Counted from the stretch's first letter, positions 20,901 to 30,299 are shown. The stretch: 30,299 bases of DNA from Temnopleurus reevesii (GCA_036244855.1 BQKZ01005289.1:1-30299), one strand, 5' to 3'. Made by a program: numbers and translations. The notes: a model not told the origin generated them from the sequence alone.

Positions 20901-22423
20901 GAGTTTATCAATATAATTCAATCGGCTATATTGACATCTTCATTTGGATTACCTGCTGGACCGTCTTGCTTCGTCTTGAGTCAGTCCCAGTATTATATAC
21001 ACGCACTATTGCTTTACTTCCCCCAGCTTTCTTTGTTATGCAATAGCTTAAAAAAAAACCCAGCGAATATTTTATGACAACACTGCTCTACGGGCTATAT
21101 GGGCTATTGATTTTTACGTTGTTTACATTGGTTCAGGAGTTCAACGGCGTTGTACTGTAGTTTATTCTGGTCTATAGACATGATAGAGACTGGACGTGTG
21201 AGTTATGTTTTGGTTATAGAGATATGGTTCTATCTGTACGCCAAGTTTGATAAGTTGACGCTCGAACCGTTGGGATTCTCCAAATGTCCTTCTGAACGGA
21301 TTGTGAACAGAAGGAAGAGTTCAACGTTGCTACCAACCAACCCTCTCAGTTTTGAAAGTTCAGGTAAAGCTTGAAATATTTCCTTTTTCTCCCTTTAGAA
21401 TCGAAGTGTAAGTTCCACATGGTGATACTTGCATATATTTGTACACAATATAGGCCATGATGTTTATTTTTTGATTGGTTCCACTATAGGGCAATTCAAA
21501 ATATTTGTTTAAAGGCCTCTTATTTTGCTCGGAGAGAGTATGTTGATAATTTGCTTGGAATTTGTGAAGTATATGTACTGCACATAGTTTTTCACCGAAA
21601 CCACAGGGAAAAAAACATGCATAAAACACGAAACTGCATCGATATCACCGAGATTTGCGTAGTATTTCCTAGCTGGTATACCATGCAAAATTTGATACAA
21701 AGCGCTTGAAACATAAAACTATATCCAAGAAACAACATTAAACAGCACAATGGAAGGAAAATAGCAACATTATTTGGTGTACTAGATAAGTATTTACTAA
21801 CATATACACCGAAATGAATTATATTATTTCACTAGTCGGACACCACGCTAAGGAAAAAAAGTTTTCCTATACACCGAAAAGGAATTTCAAATCATTTTTT
21901 TTTCAATTCAATTCGTTTTTATTGCTAATAAAGAGGCATTTACACATTGTAATAATCTATTTGAAGTAATCATTTAAACATTTCTTTTCTCACTTCCAAA
22001 TAATAAAATAAAAATAATAAGCTGAATTATATTTCGCTGATCAGAGGGGAAAGGTTCTTTAGGGTTTTGCATTAGCCTTAGTACTATTGTTCCACAGCAT
22101 GTTCAGTCATCTTGAAATAATAACAATAATAATAATCTAAATTATTTCTGTACCGCTAAAAACAAAGAGTACCATAGCGCTTTACAATTTAACAGAACAA
22201 AAATGAAAAAAAAATGTTAGATTGATGTTTTTTTAAGCGGAAAACACATAAAAAATTATTATGTCTGTTATTCCAATTTCTTCCAATTAATTCATATTTA
22301 TTTTGTGTTTAACAAATGATATATGTTTTGCACGTCTTGAATTTCAATAACTTTCAATTGATGTGTCAAGAAATTTACGTAAGCAGGTAAGAGACAAGAC
22401 ACTCTTCCGGTATTGCTCGTGTA
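20901..22423. other. AT-rich region, no supported gene
   Basis: An open frame at 21150-21374 ends near a plausible donor (TTCAG|GTAAAG at 21362) but resembles no family, and I do not call an exon. A repeat-like segment near 22118-22195 (AATAATAATAATC then CATAGCGCTTTACAA) resembles tails common in invertebrate short repeats. Confidence 0.45.
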
Positions 22424-23022
22424 TTAAAGGGGAATTACACCCAGACAAAAATGTATAGTCAGTAAATGAAGAGAAATCAGATGAACAAACTGTGAAAGTT
22501 TGAGCAAAATCGGATAATCCGTTCAAAAGTTATGAATTTTCAGAATTATCATTACCACCTGTGCTGGGCATCCTTGAATTGGCAACGTATAGCCAATTAG
22601 CATAATCTGTGATGTCATACATGGAGAACTTCTCATTCACTTTGTCTATAAATTGATTGAAAATGTATAAATATCATATTTTGAATGAGGACTCAACACC
22701 GTTCTTTCTGGGATGCTTGCAGAATTGATGTGGTTATAATATATTAAATAGACAAAATAAAATTCTGTCTACTTTTCTGGAAAAAGAGGAAAATGTGAAA
22801 TTGTGTGTACAAAGTGAATGGAGAGTTCTCCTTGTTGGCAGCCATTTTGTGCCTGTACATTTGCCAATTTAAGCTCCCATGAGGGGTGTAAATCAAAACT
22901 TAGAAAATTCATAACTTCTGAATGGATTATCCAATTTTGCTCAAATTTTCACAGTTTGTTCATGTTATTTTTTTTTTCATTTCATGATAGCAATTTAATG
23001 TCTGAGTGTAGTTCTCCTTTAA
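22424..23022. mobile_element. TTAA-flanked MITE-like element 2
   Basis: Flanked by TTAA at 22424-22427 and 23019-23022, with termini AGGGGAATTACACCCAGACA on the left and AGGAGAACTACACTCAGACA on the right read inversely. Arms of about 120 bases share GAACAAACTGTGAAA, TTGAGCAAAAT and AGTTATGAATTTTC. The interior contains no transposase frame. The termini and the AAAATYGGA-plus-AAGTTA phrase resemble element 1 at 20342-20900. Confidence 0.88.
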
Positions 23023-23512
23023 ACTTTCCAAAAGGTCCTGGAAGAATGGAAAGCCGAATTAATCTTATACATCCTAATCATATTTATTCTCCGTTTGCTG
23101 TGCATTGATGATCTGACGCAGCCTTCCGTCATGAACTGCACTGACGCCCGGTGTGGTTCGGGCTTCATAGCATGTCGCCGTGGTTCTGTTGCACATTTTG
23201 ACCTGGGATGGAACAGGAAATTATCTTGTACGCGAGTCAAGCACGATCATCACAATCGTGTTAACAAGAGTTCAAGATCGAACATTACCCCGTGTTTTCA
23301 AAGCCATGTCATGAGCGTTATTTTACAATGACGAACTTCGTCGAATCGGTCGTCTGTAACATACGAGTGATTTTAAGGCCTTATTGAACGTCTATAGATG
23401 GAACAATTTTGACGCCGTTTGCAAATCCACTAACGGCCTTAAAATGTTATGAAGTTTCGCTAATGTGTGTCAACAAAAACAGCAAAGGAAAATTCACTTT
23501 TTTTTCAACATG
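23023..23512. other. Unassigned sequence, locally less AT-rich
   Basis: Overlapping frames on both strands around 23019-23331 are mutual shadows and match no known family. A weak inverted repeat built on TTTTAAGGCC lies at 23372-23452. Confidence 0.35.
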
Positions 23513-23537
23513 TGTGTGTGTGTGTGGGGGGGGGGGG
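23513..23537 (+). repeat. Simple repeat (TG)n followed by G-run
   Basis: Alternating TG then an uninterrupted run of G. The minus-strand frame through it is an artefact of the repeat. Confidence 0.9.
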
Positions 23538-23639
23538 ATATTTGTCACCGCTAGCTTTGTATGGAAGACCTGGCACTATCATGTAAGATGTAAGGAACGA
23601 GAACTGCTGAAACTGTTTATCGGATAATATGGAGAGCTT

Positions 23640-24000
23640 TGTTTGTTTGTTTGTTTTATTTACGTCACAACAAGATAACACAACACATACGAAAAAAAAA
23701 GAGGAAAATATATACAATATATATATATATATATATATATACACAAAAGAAAGTAAAGATTATATATACATCATAAGAAAAATTACAAGAATTACTCGAT
23801 TAAAAAAAAGCATGGCAAGCAGCAAAATTATAACATATAAATGAACAAAAGAAGTTAAAAAGAAGAGAGGGGAGAGAGACGGCTGGACAGCCCTATATCA
23901 GCTGCACTGCAAATAGGTGCAGCTAGTCTTCCTTGGGGACCAGAAACAGAAACTATGAGCAAAAGAAAGAGGAATTAAAAGTCTAACAATACAACATTAA
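23640..24000 (+). repeat. Probable interspersed repeat with GTTT and AT simple repeats
   Basis: The segment contains (GTTT)n at 23640-23656, (AT)n at 23718-23741 and then GGCTGGACAGCCCTATATCA, GCAGCTAGTCTTCC and TTGGGGACCAGAAA. This layout looks like a retroelement 3' region on the minus strand, but I cannot assign a family. Confidence 0.4.
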
Positions 24001-24036
24001 GCTATGGAGTAAAATGAATAAAATGAAGTAAAACAG

Positions 24037-24196
24037 AGCTTGAGCTTTCGATCCTAGCAGAATCGTAATTATAAACAAAATGACAAGGAAATGAACAAGT
24101 ATATAGATATTTTTTATGTACTTTTTTATAGATATTTTTATGTGTTCACTTCATTTCCTTGTCATTAAGATTCTGCTAGGATCGAAAACTCAAGCT
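24037..24196. mobile_element. Foldback with arms of about 55 bp
   Basis: The left arm has AGCTTGAG, TTTCGATCCTAGCAGAATC and AATGACAAGGAAATGAAC. The right arm is its inverse, GTTCACTTCATTTCCTTGTC, then GATTCTGCTAGGATCGAAA and CAAGCT. The loop holds a tandem direct repeat of TATAGATATTTTTATGT. No target duplication is clear. Confidence 0.8.
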
Positions 24197-24239
24197 TTTT
24201 TTTAACTTCAAGATAATTACTTAAAATATACGTGCATTA

Positions 24240-24520
24240 GGACGTGACTCTCGCCTTTCAACCAGAATCTCGCATTTCGAGTACAACCCATGGCTTCTAT
24301 TTCCTTCAGCAAGAAATGCAACCACGTTGTGCTGCACTCAACCCACGTGAGGCGAATGGGTACCCTTCGGAAATACGGTAGTTATTCCTTGCAATGATTC
24401 GGCGCCGGGATGGTGACGTCTAAAACCAAGGTATTGATAGTACAAAAGCACCTCGAGCACTGTGTAGAGTGGATACGTGTGCTCCATAAATTGAATTAAA
24501 ATCATGCTTTTAAAAAGTGA
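24240..24520 (+). mobile_element. tRNA-derived SINE
   Basis: The head CTCTCGCCTTTCAACCAGA is partly decayed (box B reads ATTTCGAGTAC). The body follows: TTCCTTCAGCAAGAAATGCA, GTGCTGCACTCAACCCACG and GCGAATGGGTACC. The tail is GCACCTCGAGCACTGTGTAG. This is the longest readable body in the window. Confidence 0.85.
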
Positions 24521-25098
24521 CAGTAAACCGAACCAAAATGCAAATTGACTTTTGAGAATTCATTGACAGAACATGAACATGTATTTACCGAGTGAAATCT
24601 TTATTGTGCAGAGGATGCAAAGTACAATTTGAGTACGGCGGATTTTGTGACTATTAAAGTTGTCGGAAAGAAAATATCAGTTCTCATTAGCCGTGTACAT
24701 GTACATGGTGACCCAAAATGTTATTATAAAGTCTCTTCATAAACTTTTGTTAATGTGTTTGAATGTTTTTTTTAATCTCTCCAAAGGTGTCTAGGTATAT
24801 TGAGTGTACTGGACATATACACCAAGCTATGGAATACTACTTATTATGGTTATTCGATCACTTTGCCATAAACACTTATGGGTGATTATCCAGCTGTCTA
24901 TATCATTAACAACTCAGTTATTATAATAAACACTTTGAAATCCATGCAAATAAATTATAATGTAAATCCAGAGCTGTTTATCAGCGGTTACGATGAATCC
25001 ATACGCGAGGTGCAGAGCAAGAAAGCCTCTGAAAATCGAATGAAGTAATGGTAATTTTCAATGGCAATGACAATCGGCATATGCAGCTGCTTATACAC

Positions 25099-25240
25099 AA
25101 CACGCTATAAACTATTTCCGTAATATAAAGTGGAACATGGGACAATAGATCCATACGTACGTCATGTAATGAACTATGTGGAGACAACAATCACAAGACG
25201 CCAAACGATTCTGATTTGAATTGGAATATCGCGTTACACA
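25099..25240 (-). mobile_element. Old copy of the AACAYGATAYAAACTATT foldback
   Basis: The left end is AACACGCTATAAACTATTTC. CAATAGATCC, TGTGGAGACAACAATC and ATTCTGATTTGAATTGGAAT follow, in the same order as 11221-11401. The right end is eroded. Confidence 0.65.
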
Positions 25241-25317
25241 TATTTTGCGTCCCTTCTCAAAAACATTGCATCCTGGGTTACAACTCAGGACAAGAATTTC
25301 ATGGTATGAAAGAAAGA

Positions 25318-25362
25318 GTCAGAGAGAGGGAGAGAGAGAGAGAAAGAGAGAAAGAGAGGGAT
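25318..25362 (+). repeat. Simple repeat (GA)n
   Basis: Purine-only GAGA and GAAA units. Confidence 0.9.
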
Positions 25363-25561
25363 CTTTTTAAAAAGGGGTGCTAAAAATTGTTAGCCTAATG
25401 CGTAGATAATCCAGCTGGATTGAGAAACGCTCATCAAATTTATAAAAAAAAACAAATTTGTATTACTATTACCATCATCTTTAGCAGTACGAATGGCTGG
25501 AAATATGGGTTGAATGACGAAGAATCTGTTAACGAATGGTTAAGCAAAGAAGCCATTACTG

Positions 25562-25834
25562 TCATGTACCCAGGCGCCTTTGTATGATCGGTAGTCCAGT
25601 GTCATATCTCTGTGGTTTGTCGGTCCTCATGCTAAGTGGAGATGTGTCACTTGAAGCATTGGGCCGCACAGAATCAGACCCTTCCATGCACTGAGGGGTA
25701 CATGGCATAAGTCTGCTGCCCAGTAGCAGAATTTGTCTATACCCCAAAGCCAAGGTTGAGATGACAACCAGAAGAGGCCAGTTTGAAGTTGAATATGACT
25801 TCAAAGTAATGATAGAAAAAAGGGATATGGTCAC
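25562..25834 (-). other. Unassigned open frame of 90 codons
   Basis: The minus-strand frame has a mixed amino-acid composition and less AT bias than its surroundings. I do not recognise it. It could be a fragment of a retroelement or of an old processed sequence, or chance. Confidence 0.2.
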
Positions 25835-25842
25835 ATATCATT

Positions 25843-25960
25843 AATTTCCATCAGCAAGAAATTCATCCATACTGTTCTGCACTTGATCCAGGTTAGGCAA
25901 ATGGTGCGCTGGGAAGAAATTGTATGAAATGCCGTATAGTCTTCATCTGCCATAATAACG
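25843..25960 (+). mobile_element. SINE body fragment without head
   Basis: The words TTAATTTCCATCAGCAAGAA, ATTCATCCATACTG, GCACTTGATCCAGG and GCAAATGG match the common SINE body. The tRNA-like head is missing. Confidence 0.75.
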
Positions 25961-26093
25961 CCGGATACCTCCGCGCTTTACAAGTATCTATCAAGATGAT
26001 TTCAGAAAAATCAATTAGACTATGTCTTATCTTTTGAGACACCCTGTAATATGGTGCAGAAGTTAAACAGATTATTTTCTATTCTTCCTGCAG

Positions 26094-26243
26094 CAGCCAA
26101 TCACTCGCAGCAGGTGGACTGAACCTGTTAGTGAGGGTGCGTGACTCGATCTCTCCGTGCCTGGATAGAATCACTCATACAACTCACTCTACGGGCTGCG
26201 GCTGAAAGTTATATCGTCCTCATCAAACTCCGTATCGTCAACC
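26094..26243 (+). other. Probable 5' UTR of the dipeptidase gene
   Basis: A strong polypyrimidine tract and CTGCAG at 26088-26093 could be a splice acceptor, giving a 5' UTR exon that starts at about 26094 and continues into the coding exon. A CCAAT word lies at 26097-26101, so the alternative is a promoter-proximal region. The sequence just before the start codon, CAACC, gives a good initiation context. Confidence 0.45.
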
Positions 26244-26401
26244 ATGGAGCGTAGTCGTTTGATCATGCTGGTGGTCGGCATCGTAATCGTAGGGGTGTCC
26301 ATCATCGTCGCTGTCGCTGTCCCACTCTCAAGGAACAACAAAGACAAGAGGGCTGCGGATCTCGCCATTCAATACATGAGGGAAACGCCTCTCATCGATG
26401 G
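26244..26401 (+). CDS. Membrane dipeptidase (M19), first coding exon
   Basis: This exon encodes the N-terminus of a renal-dipeptidase-like zinc peptidase, an enzyme family that cleaves dipeptides and cysteinyl-glycine or leukotriene D4 at the cell surface. The start MERSR is followed by a strongly hydrophobic segment (about residues 7-28, IMLVVGIVIVGVSIIVAVAV). Then come a basic cluster (RNNKDKR) and the family opening AIQYMRETPLIDG. The hydrophobic segment, with no obvious cleavage site, looks like a signal anchor. The exon ends GATGG|GTCAGT with a split glycine codon (phase 2), which is completed by exon 2 to give LIDGHNDMPWQ. The frame reading on past 26401 is intron. Confidence 0.88.
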
Positions 26402-27938
26402 GTCAGTCTTGCAAATTTATTTGTTTTCATTATAAATTAAAAAAGGGGGAAGTAACACTGACAAGAAGAAAGACTCTGGTAAGAAGATGATTAGCATTAA
26501 CTTTAACGCAGGGATAAACTTTGACAAGGTTTTACTAGAGGCTCTTTTTAGTACAAATTAAAGGAGGCGAAGACCCTAAAAGCAAAGCTTGTGTTGCGTT
26601 CGCCTTGGCAAAAAGCTTAATACAACAGATGCACGAGTTACTGGGAAGTTACTAGTAAAAAGTCAGTCACAATGGTCACGTATTAGCGTAAAATAATTAC
26701 TACGATTGCAGGACCTGCTTGGGGAACAATTCGTTGAACTGAAGCGACTACCCTGGGTAAATAAGACACAGTATTATTATTATTATTTATAATTTTTCTA
26801 TGGTCCAGAATGCACAAGTAGAAGATACGCTTGGCTTATTGTGAACTAGTTCGGTTTGCAGTCGACGCGACGTGAGGACAAAATAGGGTTAGTCAAGCGT
26901 GTATCCTGAGCATAGTGCCGGACGGACACTTTCAATTAAATTTCTGTCTGCGTATTTCAGCTGTCATTGTCGTACAGATTCAAGTGACTTTGAAAAACAA
27001 CAACAACAGAAAAAACAGTCTCACATTATCTAATATCAATTTCGGACGTATCATTCAATTATATCTATTCTAAAGGTCCAAATGTGCAGAAATTCACACG
27101 GGACACGCGTGAATGATGCTGATTTTGGTCGGATTGGGCTTGCCTAGAGATAGCCAAGTGTGTTCCTATGAAATCTTACACAAAGATAACGTAAATTAAG
27201 TTTCACTGGACATAATCATATTAGACTATTGAGGTTGATTTGAAATGATAAATTATAAGATTAAAACTATTATCTGTTCATCTAAAGTTTTATGTAGAAT
27301 TAAGGAAAATATAATAAAAATAAGAACGAACAGGCCGCAGCATAATATTAAAAAAATCATTATGTTGATATAGACCATTCATTCGTTTTGATGAATTAAC
27401 TCCTCGATACAAAAAAAAGGAAGAAAAATCTTATGTGTTTTTGCGAAGTGACTGTGGCTAAAGGGTACTATTGCGCGAAGAAAAAGAAGTTCCGACATAG
27501 CAACAATGCAACTAGTATCAGGTTGTCATGAGTGTTAATTCAATGTAAGAAATTTACGTTTTCACTAACCTTCTACCTGCCGTCACTTTGTGAAAATTAT
27601 GCGAACGAAATTTCATAATTATTACGCACGGAGTTTTCTATTTACACAAGCAAATGCTATATGAGCTGACTTTTCTTTCTCAGGCAGGTATATTTGATCT
27701 ATCTATCTTTCAGGGGGCTGCTATTCGTTCCCGTTATATTTTTGCTAATCATATTGCTTCCCTGAAAATCAATTGTGATATTCAACAAAGGTGGAATCTG
27801 TTATACTATTGAGATTGGCTCCTACGCAATGGAGGTATCTTTTTGTTATGCCCTCGTCTAGAAGCAGATAATAAATACGGGAATATAATAGGACTACAGT
27901 CCACAAGCACGTATCCTAGTTCAGGAAGCCTATTTAAA

Positions 27939-28150
27939 GGTCGACTCACACCATTGCGTTTTTAGCCTGCTTCGGCCCAGCGTTTTTGAAAATTAGAAAT
28001 GCTCCCTTGACGGGCAAAGACGCAGGTAATACGGTCAACTGACGTTAGGCGAATGCTCCTCTAGCGCAAGCCGAACGTTAGTTCACCGATTGATTCGCGT
28101 AGACTATGCGCTCGAGGAGCATTTTAAATTTTCAAAAAAAAAAAAAAAAA
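27939..28150. mobile_element. MITE-like element, GGTCGRCTCACAC family, right end missing
   Basis: It begins GGTCGACTCACACCATTGCG. GAAAATTAGAAATGCTCC is answered on the right by GGAGCATTTTAAATTTTC, which runs into a poly(A) run. The inverse of the left terminus, expected next, is absent, and an N follows. Confidence 0.65.
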
Positions 28151-28151
28151 N
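28151..28151. other. Ambiguous base N, probable contig join
   Basis: It lies at the end of a poly(A) run where the right half of a MITE should continue. Confidence 0.6.
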
Positions 28152-28571
28152 AATCGGTTTTATTAAAGTTAGGAGTGGGGTAGTATTTGAATGAGAACTC
28201 ACGCCTAATTCCAACTGGTTATATTCATGTAAATAAGGGATATTCCCCTTCATATAATATCACTGGAAAGCTTATGAAATATCCTATATTATGGTAACAA
28301 TGGCAAATACTACACTACTTTGGTAAAAGAAGCAGGAGCGGTTTTGTGGTAAAATCTTCTGAAACTTGAAATTTAAAAGGTATCTCCTCCTTCATATGTC
28401 CTTACTAAGTTAAATAATCTTGCTAATTGTGTTATTTCCTGATGTATTTTGTATTCAATTGGTCGCCTGTTGGAACCATCGAACATTGCTGACAAGGAAT
28501 CATAAATATACTCCTGTTTCACTAAATGGTACCCTCTCACTGTTGAGTTATGTACCGTTTGATAAGTCTAT

Positions 28572-28734
28572 ACGGAGTTTTTAGCAAAGAATACGGTAGG
28601 GCCGATCAGGACGTTATTTATCAAGCGCGGGATAATCTAGCGGGCGTTCTCAACCTTAGCGGCCCGCTAGATTATCCCGCGCTTGAGAAATTACGTCCTG
28701 ATCGGCCATACCGTATTCTTTGCTAAAGCTCCGT
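28572..28734. mobile_element. Near-perfect palindrome, arms of about 73 bp
   Basis: The left arm runs ACGGAG, TTAGCAAAGAATACGGTA, GGCCGATCAGGACGT and TCAAGCGCGGGATAATCTAG, ending CGGGC. The right arm is its inverse with about five differences. The loop is about 16 bases. It reads as a foldback MITE; the flanks suggest TA. Transcribed with the dipeptidase intron, it would fold into one long hairpin. Confidence 0.9.
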
Positions 28735-29263
28735 AATGTTAAAATCATGACACAAGAAGACGTCTTAGCAAGAAGTGGATATCTAGCTAAGACCAATTCG
28801 TGCAAATGGCCCCTTGAAAATTAAATACTATAAAATAAACAAGAACACCGAGATTATGGCGTTGAAAAGGCGGTGTTCTGACACTAAGCGACACTAAGAT
28901 GTTTATATACCAGCACCTACCTGTGGTGTTGACTTCCCAATGTAACTTGGACCTAAACTGTGAGAAAGATTAAATGTTGCGGAAAGTGAAGATAAAGTTC
29001 ACAGACTTTGTACAAAAGGACATTTGAGCTCATAGTAACATTTAAGTGAAACCCTGGTATCAGCAAGCACAATGCCATTTTTTTTTAAAAACGGTTTTAA
29101 ATGTTTTTTTTTAATATTTAAAATGAGTTGTTTACTCGCTCTCGGTGATCATGCATGAAGTGCAGGTATTGTGATTATACACTGTAAAGGTTTGAATACA
29201 TCATGTTTGTATCGTCATAAGATGATAAAAAAGAGCATGCACCTAGTACAACGACGTAGTTTA

Positions 29264-29503
29264 GGGCAGACTCACACCTTTGCGTTTTATATTGCGTTGG
29301 CTAAGCGACTTTGAAAATTAAAAACGATATTACTCGAGAGCACAATAAACGCTGATCAGATGGTGGATGGACGTTCGGCTTGCGCTCAAGGAGAGTACAC
29401 CGGACGTAAGTCCACCGTATGACCTGCGTCCAGGGAGCGTTTTTAATTGAAATAAAACTCCTGGGTCGACGCCGTCTTAATAACGTAAATGTGTGAGCCG
29501 ACC
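29264..29503. mobile_element. MITE-like element, GGTCGRCTCACAC family, complete
   Basis: The left end is GGGCAGACTCACACCTTTGC and the right end read inversely is GGTCGGCTCACACATTTACG. TTTGAAAATTAAAAACG and its inverse lie on opposite arms. About 240 bases, no coding capacity. The minus-strand frame 29301-29660 crosses it and is not a gene. Confidence 0.8.
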
Positions 29504-29805
29504 ATAAAATTGCGGATTCGATGCAGCATTCCACTTCGTGCTCATGGTAAAATAAACGGCTCAAACAAGTCTCTCGAGAAGCAGACATTACTGTTCGCAT
29601 TGAAGTCGAGATGAACGCTATATTCATCAACTTTCCAAATTTGAAAGGGTGTATCCCCAATCAAAACCATTTCCAAAAAGTATTCTAAAAATAAGTGCGT
29701 TCAACAACTCATCGGAAAGCTCAAACATAAGACACATGAGACAAATACAATTTCTTTTGTACTTTGGAAATAGTGTGAAAGAAGAAGAAGACAACGATGT
29801 GGAAG

Positions 29806-29890
29806 CGTCGTGCGTCGTGGTGTAGTAGTTCTGGCTCCCGCCTCTCAACCAGAGGGTCGGTGGTTCGAATCCCATCCATTGCGTTAATTA
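29806..29890 (+). mobile_element. tRNA-derived SINE head
   Basis: Box A (TGGTGTAGTAG), CCCGCCTCTCAACCAGAGGG and a perfect box B (GGTTCGAATCC) are followed by CATTGCGTTAATTAAG, after which the SINE body is lost. It lies about 100 bases before the exon 2 acceptor. This is not a functional tRNA gene, since the acceptor stem does not pair. Confidence 0.85.
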
Positions 29891-29996
29891 AGCCATTTCT
29901 CGGTCTATTTTATCAAAACAAACTTTGAACATACTATAATTATTTTGTTATTGAAAAAAGGTGTTTATTGCAGCTCTCTATTTCTTTTCTTTTCAG

Positions 29997-30132
29997 GCAC
30001 AATGATATGCCATGGCAAATAGTAATCAACGAGGATAACAAGCTTCAGAACTTTGACCTCAACGAGCGACAAAATTGGACTATTAGTCACACGGATATAC
30101 CTCGGCTAAGGCAAGGACATGTCGGGGCTCAG
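29997..30132 (+). CDS. Membrane dipeptidase (M19), second coding exon
   Basis: A 136-base exon beginning with the G that completes the split glycine codon, then HNDMPWQ. The H and D of the HND motif are the first two zinc ligands of the M19 active site. ISHTDIPRLRQGHVGAQ follows, the conserved block that in this family precedes FWS in the next exon. It ends CAG|GTATAT in phase 0. The remaining exons, with the other zinc ligands and any GPI signal, lie outside the window. Confidence 0.92.
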
Positions 30133-30299
30133 GTATATATTTAGTACAAGTATAATAATAATGATAATGATAATGATAATATTAATAATAATAAATCTTC
30201 ATACTAAGGGAGGGGTGACACCCTCCTCCCATATCATCCCCCTCGCTCCGCTCCCTCACCAATGTCTACCTTGGCATCCACCCCCCCCCCCCCCCCCCC
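30133..30299 (+). other. Start of dipeptidase intron 2, simple repeats
   Basis: This contains an AAT/GATAAT simple repeat at about 30151-30194 and ends in 19 consecutive C (30281-30299). The C-run at the window edge may mark a contig end. Confidence 0.8.

Larger units (their letters stand above)
26402..29996 (+). other. Dipeptidase intron 1
   Basis: A 3,595-base intron from GTCAGT to TTTTCTTTTCAG. It contains two members of a GGTCGRCTCACAC MITE family (27939-28150 broken, 29264-29503), a long hairpin (28572-28734), an N at 28151 and a SINE head (29806-29890). The stretch 26402-27938 holds no element I can name. Confidence 0.85.

Noticed and set aside
21150..21374. 74-codon frame ending near a possible splice donor
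   Set aside because: There is no recognisable protein similarity, no matching acceptor and no neighbouring exon.
29627..29875. Minus-strand frame beginning MGFEPPTLWLRGGSQ
   Set aside because: This is the translated tRNA-like head of the SINE at 29806-29890, a common false protein.
29806..29880. Functional tRNA gene
   Set aside because: Both internal promoter boxes are good but the acceptor stem does not pair and the anticodon stem is decayed; it is a SINE head.
30281..30299. Run of C as a telomere or regulatory motif
   Set aside because: It is a homopolymer at the window edge, more likely a simple repeat or sequencing boundary.

Overview
The window looks like a piece of a nuclear genome from a deuterostome invertebrate, most likely an echinoderm such as a sea urchin. 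I infer this from three things: spliced animal-type genes with GT/AG introns and long AT-rich non-coding stretches, tRNA-derived SINEs, and many short foldback (MITE-like) elements. Species assignment from sequence alone is only a moderate-confidence inference. All three recognised genes are on the + strand, and nothing suggests that they act in a shared pathway.

Layout. (1) 214-1236 is an apparently single-exon gene for tartrate-resistant (purple) acid phosphatase, ACP5, with every metal ligand present; its probable 3' UTR runs to a poly(A) signal near 2251. (2) 2460-2935 is a long purine-rich tract. (3) About 3279-6827 holds four exons of a TMEM143-like gene (DUF3754 family, predicted mitochondrial membrane protein); an upstream exon carrying the true N-terminus may be missing from view. 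(4) 6828-26090 is about 19 kb with no gene I can support. It is built of repeats: two families of locally duplicated blocks (9952-12640 and about 12760-18343), several MITE families, tRNA-derived SINEs and a roughly 170-bp tandem repeat with five copies (19282-20134). (5) 26244-26401 and 29997-30132 are the first two coding exons of a membrane dipeptidase (peptidase family M19, DPEP-like), separated by a 3.6-kb intron full of MITEs and SINE pieces. The rest of that gene lies beyond the window, which ends in a run of C.

The most useful observations concern genome dynamics rather than a new pathway. One 176-181 bp foldback family can be dated by occupied and empty sites within the window. Two larger elements flanked by TTAA share termini and internal motifs. 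A nearly perfect hairpin with arms of about 73 bp lies in the dipeptidase intron. A 1,574-bp block occurs twice with only two differences although its left flank is clearly diverged. All three single ambiguous bases (10826, 15644, 28151) fall exactly where a repeat is broken off, so they are probably contig joins; the order and copy number of the repeats around them should be treated with caution.
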